64,000 nt of DNA from a bacterium 336/3 (GCA_001281695.1 LJIE01000001.1:3185521-3249520); one strand, 5' to 3'; counted from the first letter of the stretch, positions 25,811-35,435 are shown. The notes: generated by a model not told the origin, from the sequence alone. A program made the numbers and translations.

Positions 25811-28756
25811 ATGTTCAAACAGAATTTGCTAAAAAAATTGTTTGTACTTGGACTTTGGGCTTCTACACTTTATTTACCCAACAATACCCAAGCACAAACC
25901 CAAACTGTTACAGAAGATAATTACACTTATCAGACTGTACAAGGAGATCCTACAAAAACACGTATATATACACTCAAAAATGGTTTGCGTGTATATATGA
26001 CCGTGTATAAAAATGCACCACGTATCCAGACTTATATTGCTGTAAGAGCAGGTAGTAAAAACGACCCTGCTGATGCAACAGGTTTGGCTCATTACTTGGA
26101 ACACATGGTTTTCAAAGGTACTACACAATTTGGAACTTCAGATTGGGCAAGCGAAAAGCCTTTATTAGATAAAATAGAGCAACTTTTTGAAACTTATCGT
26201 CAAACCAAAGATGAGGCAAAACGCAAAGCAATTTATGCGGAAATAGATAAAGTTTCAAACCAAGCTTCAAAATTTGCTATTGGTAACGAATATGATCAAA
26301 TGTTAGGGGCTATTGGTGCAACAGGCACAAATGCTTACACTTGGTATGAACAAACTGTATATGTCAATGATATTCCTACTAATCAACTTGAAAAGTGGCT
26401 TAAAATAGAATCTAATCGCTTTTCGGATATGGTACCACGTATTTTTCATACAGAATTAGAAGCTGTGTATGAAGAAAAAAATATTTCCCTTGACAATGAT
26501 GGTAGAAAAATGTCAGAACTGATGTTTGCAACACTTTTTCCTAATCATCAATACGGAACACAAACTACTATAGGTACGATAGAGCACTTAAAAAACCCTT
26601 CTCTAACTGAAATTAAAAAGTATTTTAACACTTATTATGTGCCTAATAATATGGCAATTTGTCTAAGTGGTGATTTAAACCCTACTGAAACCATTGCTTA
26701 CATTGACAAATATTTTGGTGGAATGTCCCAAAAACCTGTTCCTGTTTTTTCTGTGAAAGCGGAACCACTTTTGACCAAAGTAATTGAAAAAGAGGTAACT
26801 GGTCCTGATGCTGAAAATCTCCAAATTGGATTTCGTTTACCTTCTTACAACACACGTGAAATGCAACTTGCCACTATGCTTGATATGGTACTTAGCAACA
26901 GCCAAGCAGGGCTTATTGACCTAAATCTGAATCAAACTCAAAAAGTACAAGGAGCATATTCTTCTGTATATCGTCTTAGAGATTATGGTATACATTTCTT
27001 AGGTGGAAGAGCAAAAGAAGGACAAAAACTAGAAGAAGTAAAAGATTTACTTTTAGGACAATTAGATTTGGTAAAACAAGGCAAATTTGAAGACTGGCTT
27101 CTTCCTGCTATTCTAAATGACTTTAAGAAAACTAAAATGTTACAAATGGAAAGTAACGATGCAAGAGCTGATGCTTTTGTAACTGCATTTATTTATGGTG
27201 TAGAATGGCAAGATATGGTCAATGAAATCAATGAGTTAGCGACCATTACCAAAGAAGAGTTGGTACAATTTGCAAATCGTTATTATGCCCAAAATTATGT
27301 AGTAGTTTATAAACGCAAAGGTGAAAAGAAGAGTCTTAAAGTAGATAAACCTACTATTACACCTGTTGAATTGAACAGAGATAAACGCTCCCCTTTTGTA
27401 AAAAACATATTAGAAACAGAAGCTAAAAAGATGTCTCCAGTATTTTTGGATTATGCCAAAGACATTACTACAAAAGACCTCTCAGGTAAAAATGTACAAG
27501 TTTTATACAAAAAAAATACGGAAAATGGATTGTTTTCTATACAGTATGTATTAGAAATGGGAACTCTACACAATAAAAAACTTGGGCTTGCAGTAGATTA
27601 TTTGAGTTTCTTAGGTGACGATAAATATTCTGCACAAGATTTCAAAAAAGAGCTTTACAAATTAGGTTGTAGTTTCAATGTATTCTCAGGAAATGAAAGA
27701 ATATATGTAAGCCTTTCAGGTTTGAATGAAAACTTTGAAAAAGCACTTATTTTATTTGAAAATCTTTTAGCTAATGCAAAACCTGATCAGGAGGCTTTTG
27801 ATAATGTTGTAAAAAGAATATTGAAATCACGCAAAGATGCTAAACTCAACAAGGGTGCAATATTACGTTCTGGTTTGCAGAATTATGCTCAATATGGTGA
27901 AAAAAATCCTTTTAATGATATTATTCCTGAAAGTGAATTAAAAGCTATCAATCCAAAAGAGCTTACTGATCTGGTAAAGAATATTCTTCAATACCCACAC
28001 AGAATTCTGTATTATGGTGGTGAAAGTATTGAAAATGTTACCAAAACTTTACAGAAAAATCATAAATTACCTAAAAAATTCCTTACAATTCCTGCACCAA
28101 GAGAATACAAGCAACTTCCTATTACAGAAAATAAAGTGTATTGGGCAGAATATGATATGGTGCAAGCTGAAATTTTGAGCCTTACAGAAGGTATCAAATA
28201 CAACAAAGACCTATCACCAACTATCCAACTTTACAATGAATATTTTGGTGGAGGTATGAGTTCAGTCGTATTCCAAGAAATCAGAGAGTCAAAAGCTTTG
28301 GCATATAGCACTTATGCATTTTTCGGACAAGCTAACGATTTGAAGAAGCAAAGCTATTTTGCTTCATACATAGGCACACAAGCAGATAAATTGTCTGATG
28401 CACTCACTGCAATGGACAATATTGTCAATAATATTCCATCAGGAGATAGACAATTTGCAAATGCAAAAAGTCAAATTATCAGTAATTTGGAAACACAACG
28501 TGTTACAAAATCTGACATTTTGTTTGATTATATCTCTAGCCAACAACTTGGACTTACAGAAGATCCACGTAAAAATGCTTATAGTAAAATCCCTAATTTG
28601 AAATGGGAGGATATTTTGAATTTCCAACAAAAATATGTTAAAGGAAAACCTCGTATTACACTTGTAGTGGGCAAAAAAGAAAATTTAAATTTTGATGCAC
28701 TCAAAAAATATGGTAAAGTAGAACAAATTTCTCTTGAAAAGCTGTTCGGTTATTAA
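25811..28756 (+). CDS. M16 (insulinase/pitrilysin) family zinc peptidase
   Basis: 981 aa, a full-length protein with two M16 halves. Signal peptide 1-29 ending TQAQ. The inverted zinc motif HYLEH is at 94-98, with the downstream Glu in AVYEEKN. The second half (about 540-960) is the inactive partner domain, with GGGMSSVVFQEIRESKALAYS. It is periplasmic or surface-exposed and probably degrades peptides. A 228-base upstream region separates it from the MBL gene, and a strong terminator follows. Confidence 0.93.
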   Translation: MFKQNLLKKLFVLGLWASTLYLPNNTQAQTQTVTEDNYTYQTVQGDPTKTRIYTLKNGLRVYMTVYKNAPRIQTYIAVRAGSKNDPADATGLAHYLEHMVFKGTTQFGTSDWASEKPLLDKIEQLFETYRQTKDEAKRKAIYAEIDKVSNQASKFAIGNEYDQMLGAIGATGTNAYTWYEQTVYVNDIPTNQLEKWLKIESNRFSDMVPRIFHTELEAVYEEKNISLDNDGRKMSELMFATLFPNHQYGTQTTIGTIEHLKNPSLTEIKKYFNTYYVPNNMAICLSGDLNPTETIAYIDKYFGGMSQKPVPVFSVKAEPLLTKVIEKEVTGPDAENLQIGFRLPSYNTREMQLATMLDMVLSNSQAGLIDLNLNQTQKVQGAYSSVYRLRDYGIHFLGGRAKEGQKLEEVKDLLLGQLDLVKQGKFEDWLLPAILNDFKKTKMLQMESNDARADAFVTAFIYGVEWQDMVNEINELATITKEELVQFANRYYAQNYVVVYKRKGEKKSLKVDKPTITPVELNRDKRSPFVKNILETEAKKMSPVFLDYAKDITTKDLSGKNVQVLYKKNTENGLFSIQYVLEMGTLHNKKLGLAVDYLSFLGDDKYSAQDFKKELYKLGCSFNVFSGNERIYVSLSGLNENFEKALILFENLLANAKPDQEAFDNVVKRILKSRKDAKLNKGAILRSGLQNYAQYGEKNPFNDIIPESELKAINPKELTDLVKNILQYPHRILYYGGESIENVTKTLQKNHKLPKKFLTIPAPREYKQLPITENKVYWAEYDMVQAEILSLTEGIKYNKDLSPTIQLYNEYFGGGMSSVVFQEIRESKALAYSTYAFFGQANDLKKQSYFASYIGTQADKLSDALTAMDNIVNNIPSGDRQFANAKSQIISNLETQRVTKSDILFDYISSQQLGLTEDPRKNAYSKIPNLKWEDILNFQQKYVKGKPRITLVVGKKENLNFDALKKYGKVEQISLEKLFGY

Positions 28757-28775
28757 TCTTTTAGTATTTTGATTT

Positions 28776-28820
28776 TATGCAGATATACAATGTTTTGTTG
28801 TGTATCTGCATATTATTTTT
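28776..28820 (+). terminator. Terminator after the M16 peptidase gene
   Basis: 15-bp stem (28776-28790 with 28798-28812, one G-T pair), 7-base loop, then ATT and TTTTT. It overlaps the stop codon of the convergent gene. Confidence 0.8.
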
Positions 28821-29532
28821 TGTAATACATTGCAGGCTGTGCTAAAAATGAGAAAAATGAATTGCTAAGAGCTAATGCAATATGTACCACCACTGCTACC
28901 CAGATATCACCTGTTTTGAGAGTTAAATAGGATAATAACATTCCTAAAGGAATGGCTCCAACAGCTTCTTTTTGTCCTTTGGGTACATGAGCAATAGCAT
29001 AAATAGCTACATTGACAAGCATTGCTGTCCAAGCTCCTGCTACTCTATATACACCAAATAATAAAAATCCCCTGAAAAGCAACTCATAAGCTAATAAATA
29101 GGCTATCCAACTGCTATATTCATGTATAAAAACCTTTATGGTCCAATATTTAGAACGTATTTGTGGATATACAAGTAAATTATCTGCTTTTTTAGCATTA
29201 AAATAGTTAATGGGAAGAATCAAACTTACAAGCCCCAATATCCACCATAGGGTTTCAAGACTTTCAGGACTTTTTACACCATAGTCTGCCCATGATTTTC
29301 CCAAAAAAACAAACATTATAATAATAGGTAATATGCCTAAAAAAACAACTCCTGTATAACGCTGAAAAAGAACAAAATACAATATTTGCTTATCAGGATT
29401 TGGATAACGAGCCGAAAAATAATTCTCCATAATTGCTGATTGGCTAATAAACCAATAAGCAATAAAACCCACTGTTACACTCACTAAAGCCAATACAGCC
29501 TCCAGTGATTTAGCATCTAATTCAAAATTCAA
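28813..29532 (-). CDS. CPBP-family intramembrane glutamic protease
   Basis: 239 aa with about seven membrane segments. The abi/CPBP motifs are present: YELLFRGFLLFGVYR (the usual EExxxR has Tyr in place of the first Glu), AIYAIAHVPKG with the conserved His, and VHIALALSNSF. These proteins cleave or process membrane substrates, and some are linked to bacteriocin immunity. The substitution of the first Glu occurs in part of the family, so activity is uncertain. Confidence 0.82.
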   Translation of the reverse strand: MNFELDAKSLEAVLALVSVTVGFIAYWFISQSAIMENYFSARYPNPDKQILYFVLFQRYTGVVFLGILPIIIMFVFLGKSWADYGVKSPESLETLWWILGLVSLILPINYFNAKKADNLLVYPQIRSKYWTIKVFIHEYSSWIAYLLAYELLFRGFLLFGVYRVAGAWTAMLVNVAIYAIAHVPKGQKEAVGAIPLGMLLSYLTLKTGDIWVAVVVHIALALSNSFFSFLAQPAMYYKK

Positions 29533-29583
29533 AATTTAAGTTGTTTAAATGTTAATGATTAAATACGTTACTATTGATTATTT

Positions 29584-30294
29584 TTATAAGTCCCCTAATT
29601 GTGGTCTAATCAATATTTCTTCCACGACGGTTTGTTCTGACATTTGATAAGCTCCCCATACACCCAAAGCTACATCTTCAGGCTTCATAAAACGTTCAGG
29701 AGGCAAATCTACACCCGCCCAACTATCTGTAAGGGTTGCTCCTGGAAGAATAGCTGTAACCCTAATTCCTTTAGGCTTCATTTCTTCTCTCAAAACTTTT
29801 GTCATACCATATAGAGCAAATTTTGAGATACAATACGACCCGCCATTTACATAAGGTGTAATGCTGGCAGTTGAGCAAATAGTAAATATATGCCCATTCT
29901 GGAAAGTTAACATCATATCCAATACACCTCTTGTTAAGTGATAAGCACTATACAAATTGGTTTCTATTTGGCTTTCAAGTACTCCTTCTACTTCATTGTG
30001 TACCTGCCCAGGCATAAATACACCTGTATTGTTTACAAGCACATGAACTCTTTGAGTTCTTGATTTTATAAATGTAACGAAACGTTGTACTTCAGTTTTA
30101 ATGGATAAATCGGCTGATATAGCCGAAATTTGAGCATCGGGATAGTTTTTTTCTATATGTTTTGTAAGTTCCTCTACATTCTCAGGCTTACGAGAGCAAG
30201 TAAATACATGAAAACCTTCTTTAGCAAAATGCTCTACTATAGCCCTTCCAATACCTTTTGTACCTCCTGTTACTACTATTATCTTTTTTTCCAT
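29584..30294 (-). CDS. Short-chain dehydrogenase/reductase
   Basis: 236 aa classical SDR. NADP(H)-binding TGGTKGIGRA near residue 9, NNTG near 90 (the common NNAG with Thr), catalytic Ser in ICSTASI and the YxxxK pair in YCISK. The Asn-Ser-Tyr-Lys set is complete. Substrate unknown. It is 51 bases from the CPBP gene on the same strand. Confidence 0.92.
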   Translation of the reverse strand: MEKKIIVVTGGTKGIGRAIVEHFAKEGFHVFTCSRKPENVEELTKHIEKNYPDAQISAISADLSIKTEVQRFVTFIKSRTQRVHVLVNNTGVFMPGQVHNEVEGVLESQIETNLYSAYHLTRGVLDMMLTFQNGHIFTICSTASITPYVNGGSYCISKFALYGMTKVLREEMKPKGIRVTAILPGATLTDSWAGVDLPPERFMKPEDVALGVWGAYQMSEQTVVEEILIRPQLGDL

Positions 30295-30385
30295 AGATTC
30301 ATACGTTTTTTACAAATATAAACGAGTCTTTCAAAAATGTATGTTTTTTGAAAAAAAAAGTTAAAAATTAGCTATCTCATTATTT

Positions 30386-31495
30386 TTATTTACTCATCAA
30401 AGCTTTTAAAGCAAAAGTAGCTAGCCAATGCTCTCCTTCATAGTGATTATTAATAATATAAGGTAACGATTGTAACAAATGTTTTTCAGCAATGGGTTTT
30501 AAATGTGCTAATTCAGTATGTTGGCTAGATAAATCGTATAAATTCCAAGCTCTGCTAAAATTTAAACCATCCAAATGCACCAAAAATGTATCTGTCTGTT
30601 CAGAAACATGATAAGCCATTTCCCAAGAAAAATCTTTCTTAAACAATTCAGGAGCGAATTGTTTTGCCCATTCTAAAAACATTTTTTTATTTAGAATTTT
30701 ATTCATCAAAGTCATTTCTTCCAAACAAGGTGAAAGAAAATCTGTACCACTGGTTTCCCATTTAAAAGGGCAATTTTTATCATTAAAAAAAAGTCTTTTG
30801 GCTTCTTTTTTTAGTTGTTGTTGATAGCTTTTATCTTGTATGCTCACAACATAATCCCAAGCCAAGTTCATTCCAAAAGCTGTATTATTATGTGCACCTA
30901 CACGAATAGGATATTGTAATTGAGGTAAATACTGAAAAAACCTTCCTATAAGTAAATTTGTAAGAGGTTGTAAATTTTTAGCTAAATTATTAATTTCAGG
31001 TTCTGGATGAGTGTCTAACTCTTGCTGAAGTTGGAAAAGCCAAACCCAACCATAAGGTCTTTCAAAAGAATATTCATGTGACTTTTTTAAATAAGCAATT
31101 TCTTGTTTTATATTTTCTGCACTCAGATTTTGAATAAATACTTTTACAATCCACTTCTTTTGAGCTATTTGAGGATAAGCCCTTAACAACACAGCCAAAG
31201 TCCAATATCCATGTACAGACGAATGCCAATCGTAACAACCATAAAAAGCAGGATGTAATTGTTTGGGAGTTCCTAAATCTGATGCCTCATGAAGTACCTG
31301 ATTGGTAGAATTGGGGTATTCTCTCTGTAAACAATTTAAAGGTAAATTGGCAAGCCTTTCAGCTTGTTTGCTATCTATTTTGATACTTTTTTGTTTGGGA
31401 AGTTTAGTCTTTTCTTCCTGACAAGACCATAAAAGTAAATAAACAAAAAACAACAAATACCTATAAATCAATATTTTACTTATTTTATTATTCAA
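30386..31495 (-). CDS. DUF2891 lipoprotein
   Basis: 369 aa. The lipoprotein signal ends LLLWSC. The DUF2891 core begins LANLPLNCLQREYPN and continues HPAFYGCYDWHSSVHGYWTLAVLLR, with VGAHNNTAFGMNLAWDY and SGTDFLSPCLEE further on. The layout suggests an alpha/alpha-barrel enzyme. Its activity is not established. It is followed upstream by the LRR gene with 14 bases between them. Confidence 0.85.
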   Translation of the reverse strand: MNNKISKILIYRYLLFFVYLLLWSCQEEKTKLPKQKSIKIDSKQAERLANLPLNCLQREYPNSTNQVLHEASDLGTPKQLHPAFYGCYDWHSSVHGYWTLAVLLRAYPQIAQKKWIVKVFIQNLSAENIKQEIAYLKKSHEYSFERPYGWVWLFQLQQELDTHPEPEINNLAKNLQPLTNLLIGRFFQYLPQLQYPIRVGAHNNTAFGMNLAWDYVVSIQDKSYQQQLKKEAKRLFFNDKNCPFKWETSGTDFLSPCLEEMTLMNKILNKKMFLEWAKQFAPELFKKDFSWEMAYHVSEQTDTFLVHLDGLNFSRAWNLYDLSSQHTELAHLKPIAEKHLLQSLPYIINNHYEGEHWLATFALKALMSK

Positions 31496-31509
31496 AATTA
31501 TTTTTTGAT

Positions 31510-32187
31510 TTAGAAAATTACTTCACAATTGGGTAATAGTTTCTTTATTTTTTCTTCTTCTGTATCACTAAAATTATTGCCACTAAGCGTAAGCGTTTTC
31601 AAAAATTCTAAATTCTTTATTTCTTCTGGCAGACTGGTTAGTTTATTGTTGGAAAGATTTATCCAAGTCAGTTTTTTTAACTGCCCGATTTCTTTGGGCA
31701 AAGAAATAATTTGATTCCCTTCACAATTCAACTCTTTTAATTCACTCAATTCGCCTATTGTAGCGGGCAAACTTGTAAGTTTATTGATTTGGCAATCTAG
31801 TACTTGCAAATTCTTTAATTGTCCTATTTCTTTGGGTAAGGAGGTGAGTTCGTTTTGACCATAATAGAAATATTGCAAATTTTTTAATTCCCATATTTCC
31901 TTCGGTAAAATTGTAATTTTATTGCCATGACAAGAAAACCATTGCAAATTTTTTAATTGCCCTATTTCTTTAGGTAGCTTTGTTAATTTTGGGGAGCGAA
32001 ACAATATGTTTTCAGGATTGATGTCTAATGCATAAACGTCAAGTGGTTTTTTGAGTGCATCTCTAAGATTTCTATATGTTTTTTGGCTTACAAGTGTTTC
32101 TTTGTCCAATAATTCTCCTTGTGCTTGTACATACGCATACATACACATCAATAAGAGAGAAAAGAGTATTTTTTTCATTTTTTTCAT
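31510..32187 (-). CDS. Secreted leucine-rich-repeat protein
   Basis: 225 aa from the ATG at 32187 (MKKMKK) or 32178; the longer reading adds a second hydrophobic run and was not used. The signal peptide ends YVQAQ. Six LRRs of 23 residues follow from about residue 70, with the pattern LPKEIGQLKNLQ...GNKIT, the bacterial and plant-like LPxxI type. It is probably a periplasmic or surface binding protein. The repeats are very regular, so recent expansion is likely. Confidence 0.85.
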   Translation of the reverse strand: MKKMKKILFSLLLMCMYAYVQAQGELLDKETLVSQKTYRNLRDALKKPLDVYALDINPENILFRSPKLTKLPKEIGQLKNLQWFSCHGNKITILPKEIWELKNLQYFYYGQNELTSLPKEIGQLKNLQVLDCQINKLTSLPATIGELSELKELNCEGNQIISLPKEIGQLKKLTWINLSNNKLTSLPEEIKNLEFLKTLTLSGNNFSDTEEEKIKKLLPNCEVIF

Positions 32188-32370
32188 CTTAATAAGTAAA
32201 AAGAGCAATTTAATTGATAATACTATTAGAAACAATATTCAATTTTATATTTGAAATTCTGAATTTTTATTGTTATATTTTTAATCTGTTTTATGATTTT
32301 AAAATCTGAATAAAAAATCAAAAATAATTTTTATTTTTACAATAGTTTTAACACATAAAAATTATCAATC

Positions 32371-32481
32371 ATGGCAAAAGGTCAGAATGCACAAAAAGAA
32401 AAAAAGAAGGAACCTCTAAAGACCACAAAAGAGAAAAAAGAGGAAAAAAAGCAGAAGAAAAATGCTTCTAAAAGAGATTAA
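32371..32481 (+). CDS. Tiny Lys/Glu-rich basic protein
   Basis: 36 aa, MAKGQNAQKEKKKEPLK followed by Lys/Glu repeats and ending ASKRD. The start MAKGQ and the KKKEPLKT segment resemble small cytosolic Lys-rich proteins annotated as hypothetical in several Bacteroidota. It is unstructured and possibly nucleic-acid binding. It is too short for default gene callers. A structured hairpin follows its stop codon. Confidence 0.5.
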   Translation: MAKGQNAQKEKKKEPLKTTKEKKEEKKQKKNASKRD

Positions 32482-32512
32482 CGAAAAAACTCATTTCTAC
32501 TTGATTGGTCTT

Positions 32513-32563
32513 CTAACCACAAGTGTTGGAAAGATACATAAAAACTTTCCTCCTTGTGGTTGG
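32513..32563. repeat. Nested hairpin after the tiny basic gene
   Basis: Outer stem AACCACAAG (32515-32523) with CTTGTGGTT (32553-32561), inner stem GGAAAG (32528-32533) with CTTTCC (32545-32550), 11-base apical loop. The two-level structure is more than a simple terminator. No T-run follows. Confidence 0.55.
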
Positions 32564-32677
32564 TATATTATCATCCAAAAACTTAAAAACTCGCAAGCAC
32601 ACTTACTATTGGGAAACACTTGTGATGATTGACAAGTAAATAGCTATTTTAATTTTAAACCTAAATATAAATTCAGC

Positions 32678-33112
32678 ATGGCAAATAATTGGTATGTTTA
32701 TCAAGAGGATATACATGGCGTAAATGGTTTATTGGCACACTCTTCTAAAGAGCTTCTAATAGATTATATCGTAAGTGAAGACTTCGTAGAAATTTGTATG
32801 CCTGATGGCATTTTAAAATCCGACATCATAAAAATTGAAGACTTGTCTCAGCAATTTTTGTCTAATAAAATTACACATATCCAATATGCAGCAGAATTGC
32901 TCAAGGTTATAGAAAATAATGCTGGAGATATTACGACTTTGTATATTGAAGATTTTGAAAGTTTGTGTGAAGGGAACAGCGATTTTGGTAAAATGGCAGT
33001 TACCTATTTCTATGAAATCAATAAGCTAAAACCTCTTGATCAAATTTCTAATGAGTTAAAAGACACTTTTAGAGATTTTCTTGACAATGCTGATGGTGTT
33101 TGGGTTGGCTAA
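32678..33112 (+). CDS. Acidic cytosolic protein, unknown
   Basis: 144 aa, acidic, with no signal or membrane segment. The start MANNWYVYQEDIHGVNG is aromatic-rich and the rest is helical, with LKDTFRDFLDNADGVWVG at the end. Unrecognised. It is the only plus-strand member of an orphan pocket that continues on the minus strand. It is followed by an inverted repeat that probably terminates it. Confidence 0.65.
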   Translation: MANNWYVYQEDIHGVNGLLAHSSKELLIDYIVSEDFVEICMPDGILKSDIIKIEDLSQQFLSNKITHIQYAAELLKVIENNAGDITTLYIEDFESLCEGNSDFGKMAVTYFYEINKLKPLDQISNELKDTFRDFLDNADGVWVG

Positions 33113-33131
33113 AAACTTCTTAAATTCCACA

Positions 33132-33165
33132 TTCTGGTTGGTAATATCCAACCAGAAATAAAAAA
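33132..33165. terminator. Inverted-repeat terminator, GGTTGG element copy
   Basis: Perfect 10-bp stem TTCTGGTTGG (33132-33141) with CCAACCAGAA (33148-33157), 6-base loop TAATAT. It sits between convergent genes. A closely related sequence recurs at 34969-34993. Confidence 0.6.
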
Positions 33166-33193
33166 AATCATTTATCTCCAAATAGTTTTTTTT

Positions 33194-33868
33194 CTAAATA
33201 GTAACCTCCACCCCAGTCACAGCTACCATCATTAACTGTTTTTTTTCTCCTTTGTACTCTATCACATAAGTATCTGATGTCGTACAACAACAAGTTCTCA
33301 CATAATTTGATTCTACTTCAAAACGCCTTATATTTTCAATATCCTGAGTGGTAAGTTCCTTAGATTTATCTCCCCAAACAATTGAGTATTTATCATTTTC
33401 TCTTTTGATAATTATGAATTTTTTAAATGAATGATAGCAACCAACTGAAGAAAAACAGATAGAATAGCTATCATTTTCACCAAGTTGGTCAATAATTGGT
33501 TTATATTTTTCTTTTGAGTAATCTATAAAATCAGCACATATTGTTAAAAAATACATCTCAGCTTTCGTAATATTTAAAGTTATGGTGTTCTCCTTTCCAA
33601 TAAAAGTTTTATACATAAAAGTATATGTTCCAAACTCCAAATCTTTGAGAAATTCCATACTTATGCCTCTTAATTCAGACGTTAATGTCATATAGTATGT
33701 GTTGTTTTTATATATTTTCAACTCTGAAACATAAGTAAAAGCCGAATCTCTATGACATTCTTGAATCACTATGGTTAATTCAGCTTTATTTTGTGCATTT
33801 GTTTGAAAGCAAAGAAGCGTAAGAAAACAAATTAAGATTATATTATAGGCAGAATTCAATATTTTCAT
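33194..33868 (-). CDS. Secreted protein, unknown
   Basis: 224 aa with signal peptide MKILNSAYNIILICFLTLLCFQTNAQ. The mature part is beta-rich (AELTIVIQECHRDS, EFGTYTFMYKTFIGKENTITLNITKAEMYFL), with a Cys-rich segment TCCCTTSDTYVIEYKGEKKQ near residue 198. The pattern resembles small periplasmic beta-sandwich proteins. No family recognised. It is part of the minus-strand orphan pocket. Confidence 0.65.
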   Translation of the reverse strand: MKILNSAYNIILICFLTLLCFQTNAQNKAELTIVIQECHRDSAFTYVSELKIYKNNTYYMTLTSELRGISMEFLKDLEFGTYTFMYKTFIGKENTITLNITKAEMYFLTICADFIDYSKEKYKPIIDQLGENDSYSICFSSVGCYHSFKKFIIIKRENDKYSIVWGDKSKELTTQDIENIRRFEVESNYVRTCCCTTSDTYVIEYKGEKKQLMMVAVTGVEVTI

Positions 33869-33930
33869 ATAGTTATTGTTAATATTTCTAATAAAAATAC
33901 AATATTAATCTACTGTAGTTCAAAATTTTA

Positions 33931-34353
33931 TCATTTCATTATCCAAAATCTAGCTATTCGATAAGGTAATAAAACTACTGAAATGAATAAAGATGCATAA
34001 AAAGCGAAATTAGAAAATGCAAACAAAACTGGTATATATTTTATATAGTCTTTATCTATCCACAATTCTAAGTTTAAACTCATACATAATATTGGGTCAT
34101 TACACCAAGATGAGTATCGTAAGTCTATAGTAAAAAATTTATACCAAAAAATTAAATTGAGACATATCAATAGTAATGTACTAAATCTATTTCGATAACA
34201 AACAATCAAAATATAGCTTAGTAAAAAAATATTTCGCATAGCAAATAGTCCTCTATAATCTTTCTCCTGTACACTCACCATCATATTAGAGACCAAAAAC
34301 GATACAAGTAAAATAGCAACAACATAAGTAAAAAAGAGCTCAAAATATTTCAT
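33931..34353 (-). CDS. Small integral membrane protein, unknown
   Basis: 140 aa, with about three to four hydrophobic helices (LFFTYVVAILLVSFLVSNMM, FLLSYILIVCY, LLLICLNLIFWYKFF, VLFAFSNFAFYASLFISVVLL). No family recognised. It lies between the two secreted orphans. A second 140-aa membrane protein in this window (49172-49594) has a similar build but no obvious sequence similarity. Confidence 0.6.
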   Translation of the reverse strand: MKYFELFFTYVVAILLVSFLVSNMMVSVQEKDYRGLFAMRNIFLLSYILIVCYRNRFSTLLLICLNLIFWYKFFTIDLRYSSWCNDPILCMSLNLELWIDKDYIKYIPVLFAFSNFAFYASLFISVVLLPYRIARFWIMK

Positions 34354-34467
34354 CTTGGTGTTTTGCCTAGTGTATTTTCAAAAAACTTTTCTAAAGCATT
34401 TATTTTATCTTCACACATATCTTTATCCATTCCTAAATAAATTTAAAGTATGTTTAAAATGTTTACA

Positions 34468-34929
34468 CTAAAAACATATTTCCAAATATCCTAGTACTTT
34501 ATCATTTTTACCATAAAAAATCATTGCATGGTGTGGTGCATAACTACAATTTTCATCAAAATATACTTCTAAATGGTCTCCTTTTTTATTACCATACAAT
34601 ATCTCTAAAAGGTCTTTCTTTTGTTGATTGTATAAATTTTGGGTCTTATAAAATATCTTTGGGTGATTCCAGTATTGAACATCAGGTTTATTATTTTTCC
34701 AATCCCAAATTTGTATTTCACTTCCTAAAGAAACATATCTATCTTTTTTTAATTCTACCAAATTTTTAAAACTTACAATCAATATTTTTTCAGTTTCTCT
34801 CACAAGAAAAATTGTATCTGAAACTTGTACTTTTTTACAATGATGATGGGAAGCTTTCTTAAAATTCTGTCCATTAGTATTATAAAAGAAAAAAAGTGTA
34901 ATAACTAAAATGATTATTTTATTTTTCAT
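34468..34929 (-). CDS. Secreted protein, unknown
   Basis: 153 aa with signal peptide MKNKIIILVITLFFFYNTNG. Mature part includes FKKASHHHCKKVQVSDTIFLV and ENCSYAPHHAMIFYGKND near the end, where the His pair and Cys could bind metal. No family recognised. It ends LGYLEICF. Confidence 0.62.
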   Translation of the reverse strand: MKNKIIILVITLFFFYNTNGQNFKKASHHHCKKVQVSDTIFLVRETEKILIVSFKNLVELKKDRYVSLGSEIQIWDWKNNKPDVQYWNHPKIFYKTQNLYNQQKKDLLEILYGNKKGDHLEVYFDENCSYAPHHAMIFYGKNDKVLGYLEICF

Positions 34930-34968
34930 AGATTAATAATTTTAATGTACATGAATCATTTTCCTTCT

Positions 34969-34993
34969 TTTGGTTGGTAATATCCAGCCAGAA
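34969..34993. repeat. Second GGTTGG inverted-repeat element
   Basis: TTTGGTTGG, loop TAATAT, CCAGCCAGAA: the same loop and nearly the same arms as 33132-33157. It lies downstream of the 120-aa minus-strand gene and may end its message. Confidence 0.55.
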
Positions 34994-35009
34994 ATTTAAT
35001 TCAGTTTAA

Positions 35010-35372
35010 TTACTCCCACTGTTCCCATGCCAAGAGTGTAGTATCACATACCCCTGATAATTCTCCATACAAACCAAAATAATTAGACAAGGCTACTTCA
35101 TCTTGTTTTTGAATAAGCATATTTATCAATTTTTCTAAAACATCTGCATATTTCAATTCAAACCAGCGAAAATCATTTCTACTATTATCTTTTACTCGAA
35201 ATCGAAGTGTTTTATTTTGTTCAAAAATACATATTGCAAGCTCTTGTTGTTTTGTAGAAGTATAAGTGAAATAATAATTTGCATTTTGGCTCACTTTTTC
35301 TTGTAAAGGATTATTTGAATGGCTTTCCCAAGCATTTTGGATTAGTTTTTCAATAAGATTATTTGGTTCCAT
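35010..35372 (-). CDS. Small cytosolic protein, unknown
   Basis: 120 aa, acidic, no signal. LIEKLIQNAWESHSNNP starts it and WEQWE ends it; a beta-rich centre TKQQELAICIFEQNKTLRFRVKD follows. The size and acidity resemble immunity-type or adaptor proteins, but no toxin neighbour is visible. Unrecognised. Confidence 0.6.
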   Translation of the reverse strand: MEPNNLIEKLIQNAWESHSNNPLQEKVSQNANYYFTYTSTKQQELAICIFEQNKTLRFRVKDNSRNDFRWFELKYADVLEKLINMLIQKQDEVALSNYFGLYGELSGVCDTTLLAWEQWE

Positions 35373-35435
35373 GATTTATTTCGTTTGAGATTACTTTTAT
35401 CAAATTACAATTTTTTCAATTCTCATACAAACAAA

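Noticed and set aside
28439-28630. Minus-strand ORF in the M16 gene
   Set aside because: Antisense of conserved peptidase sequence.
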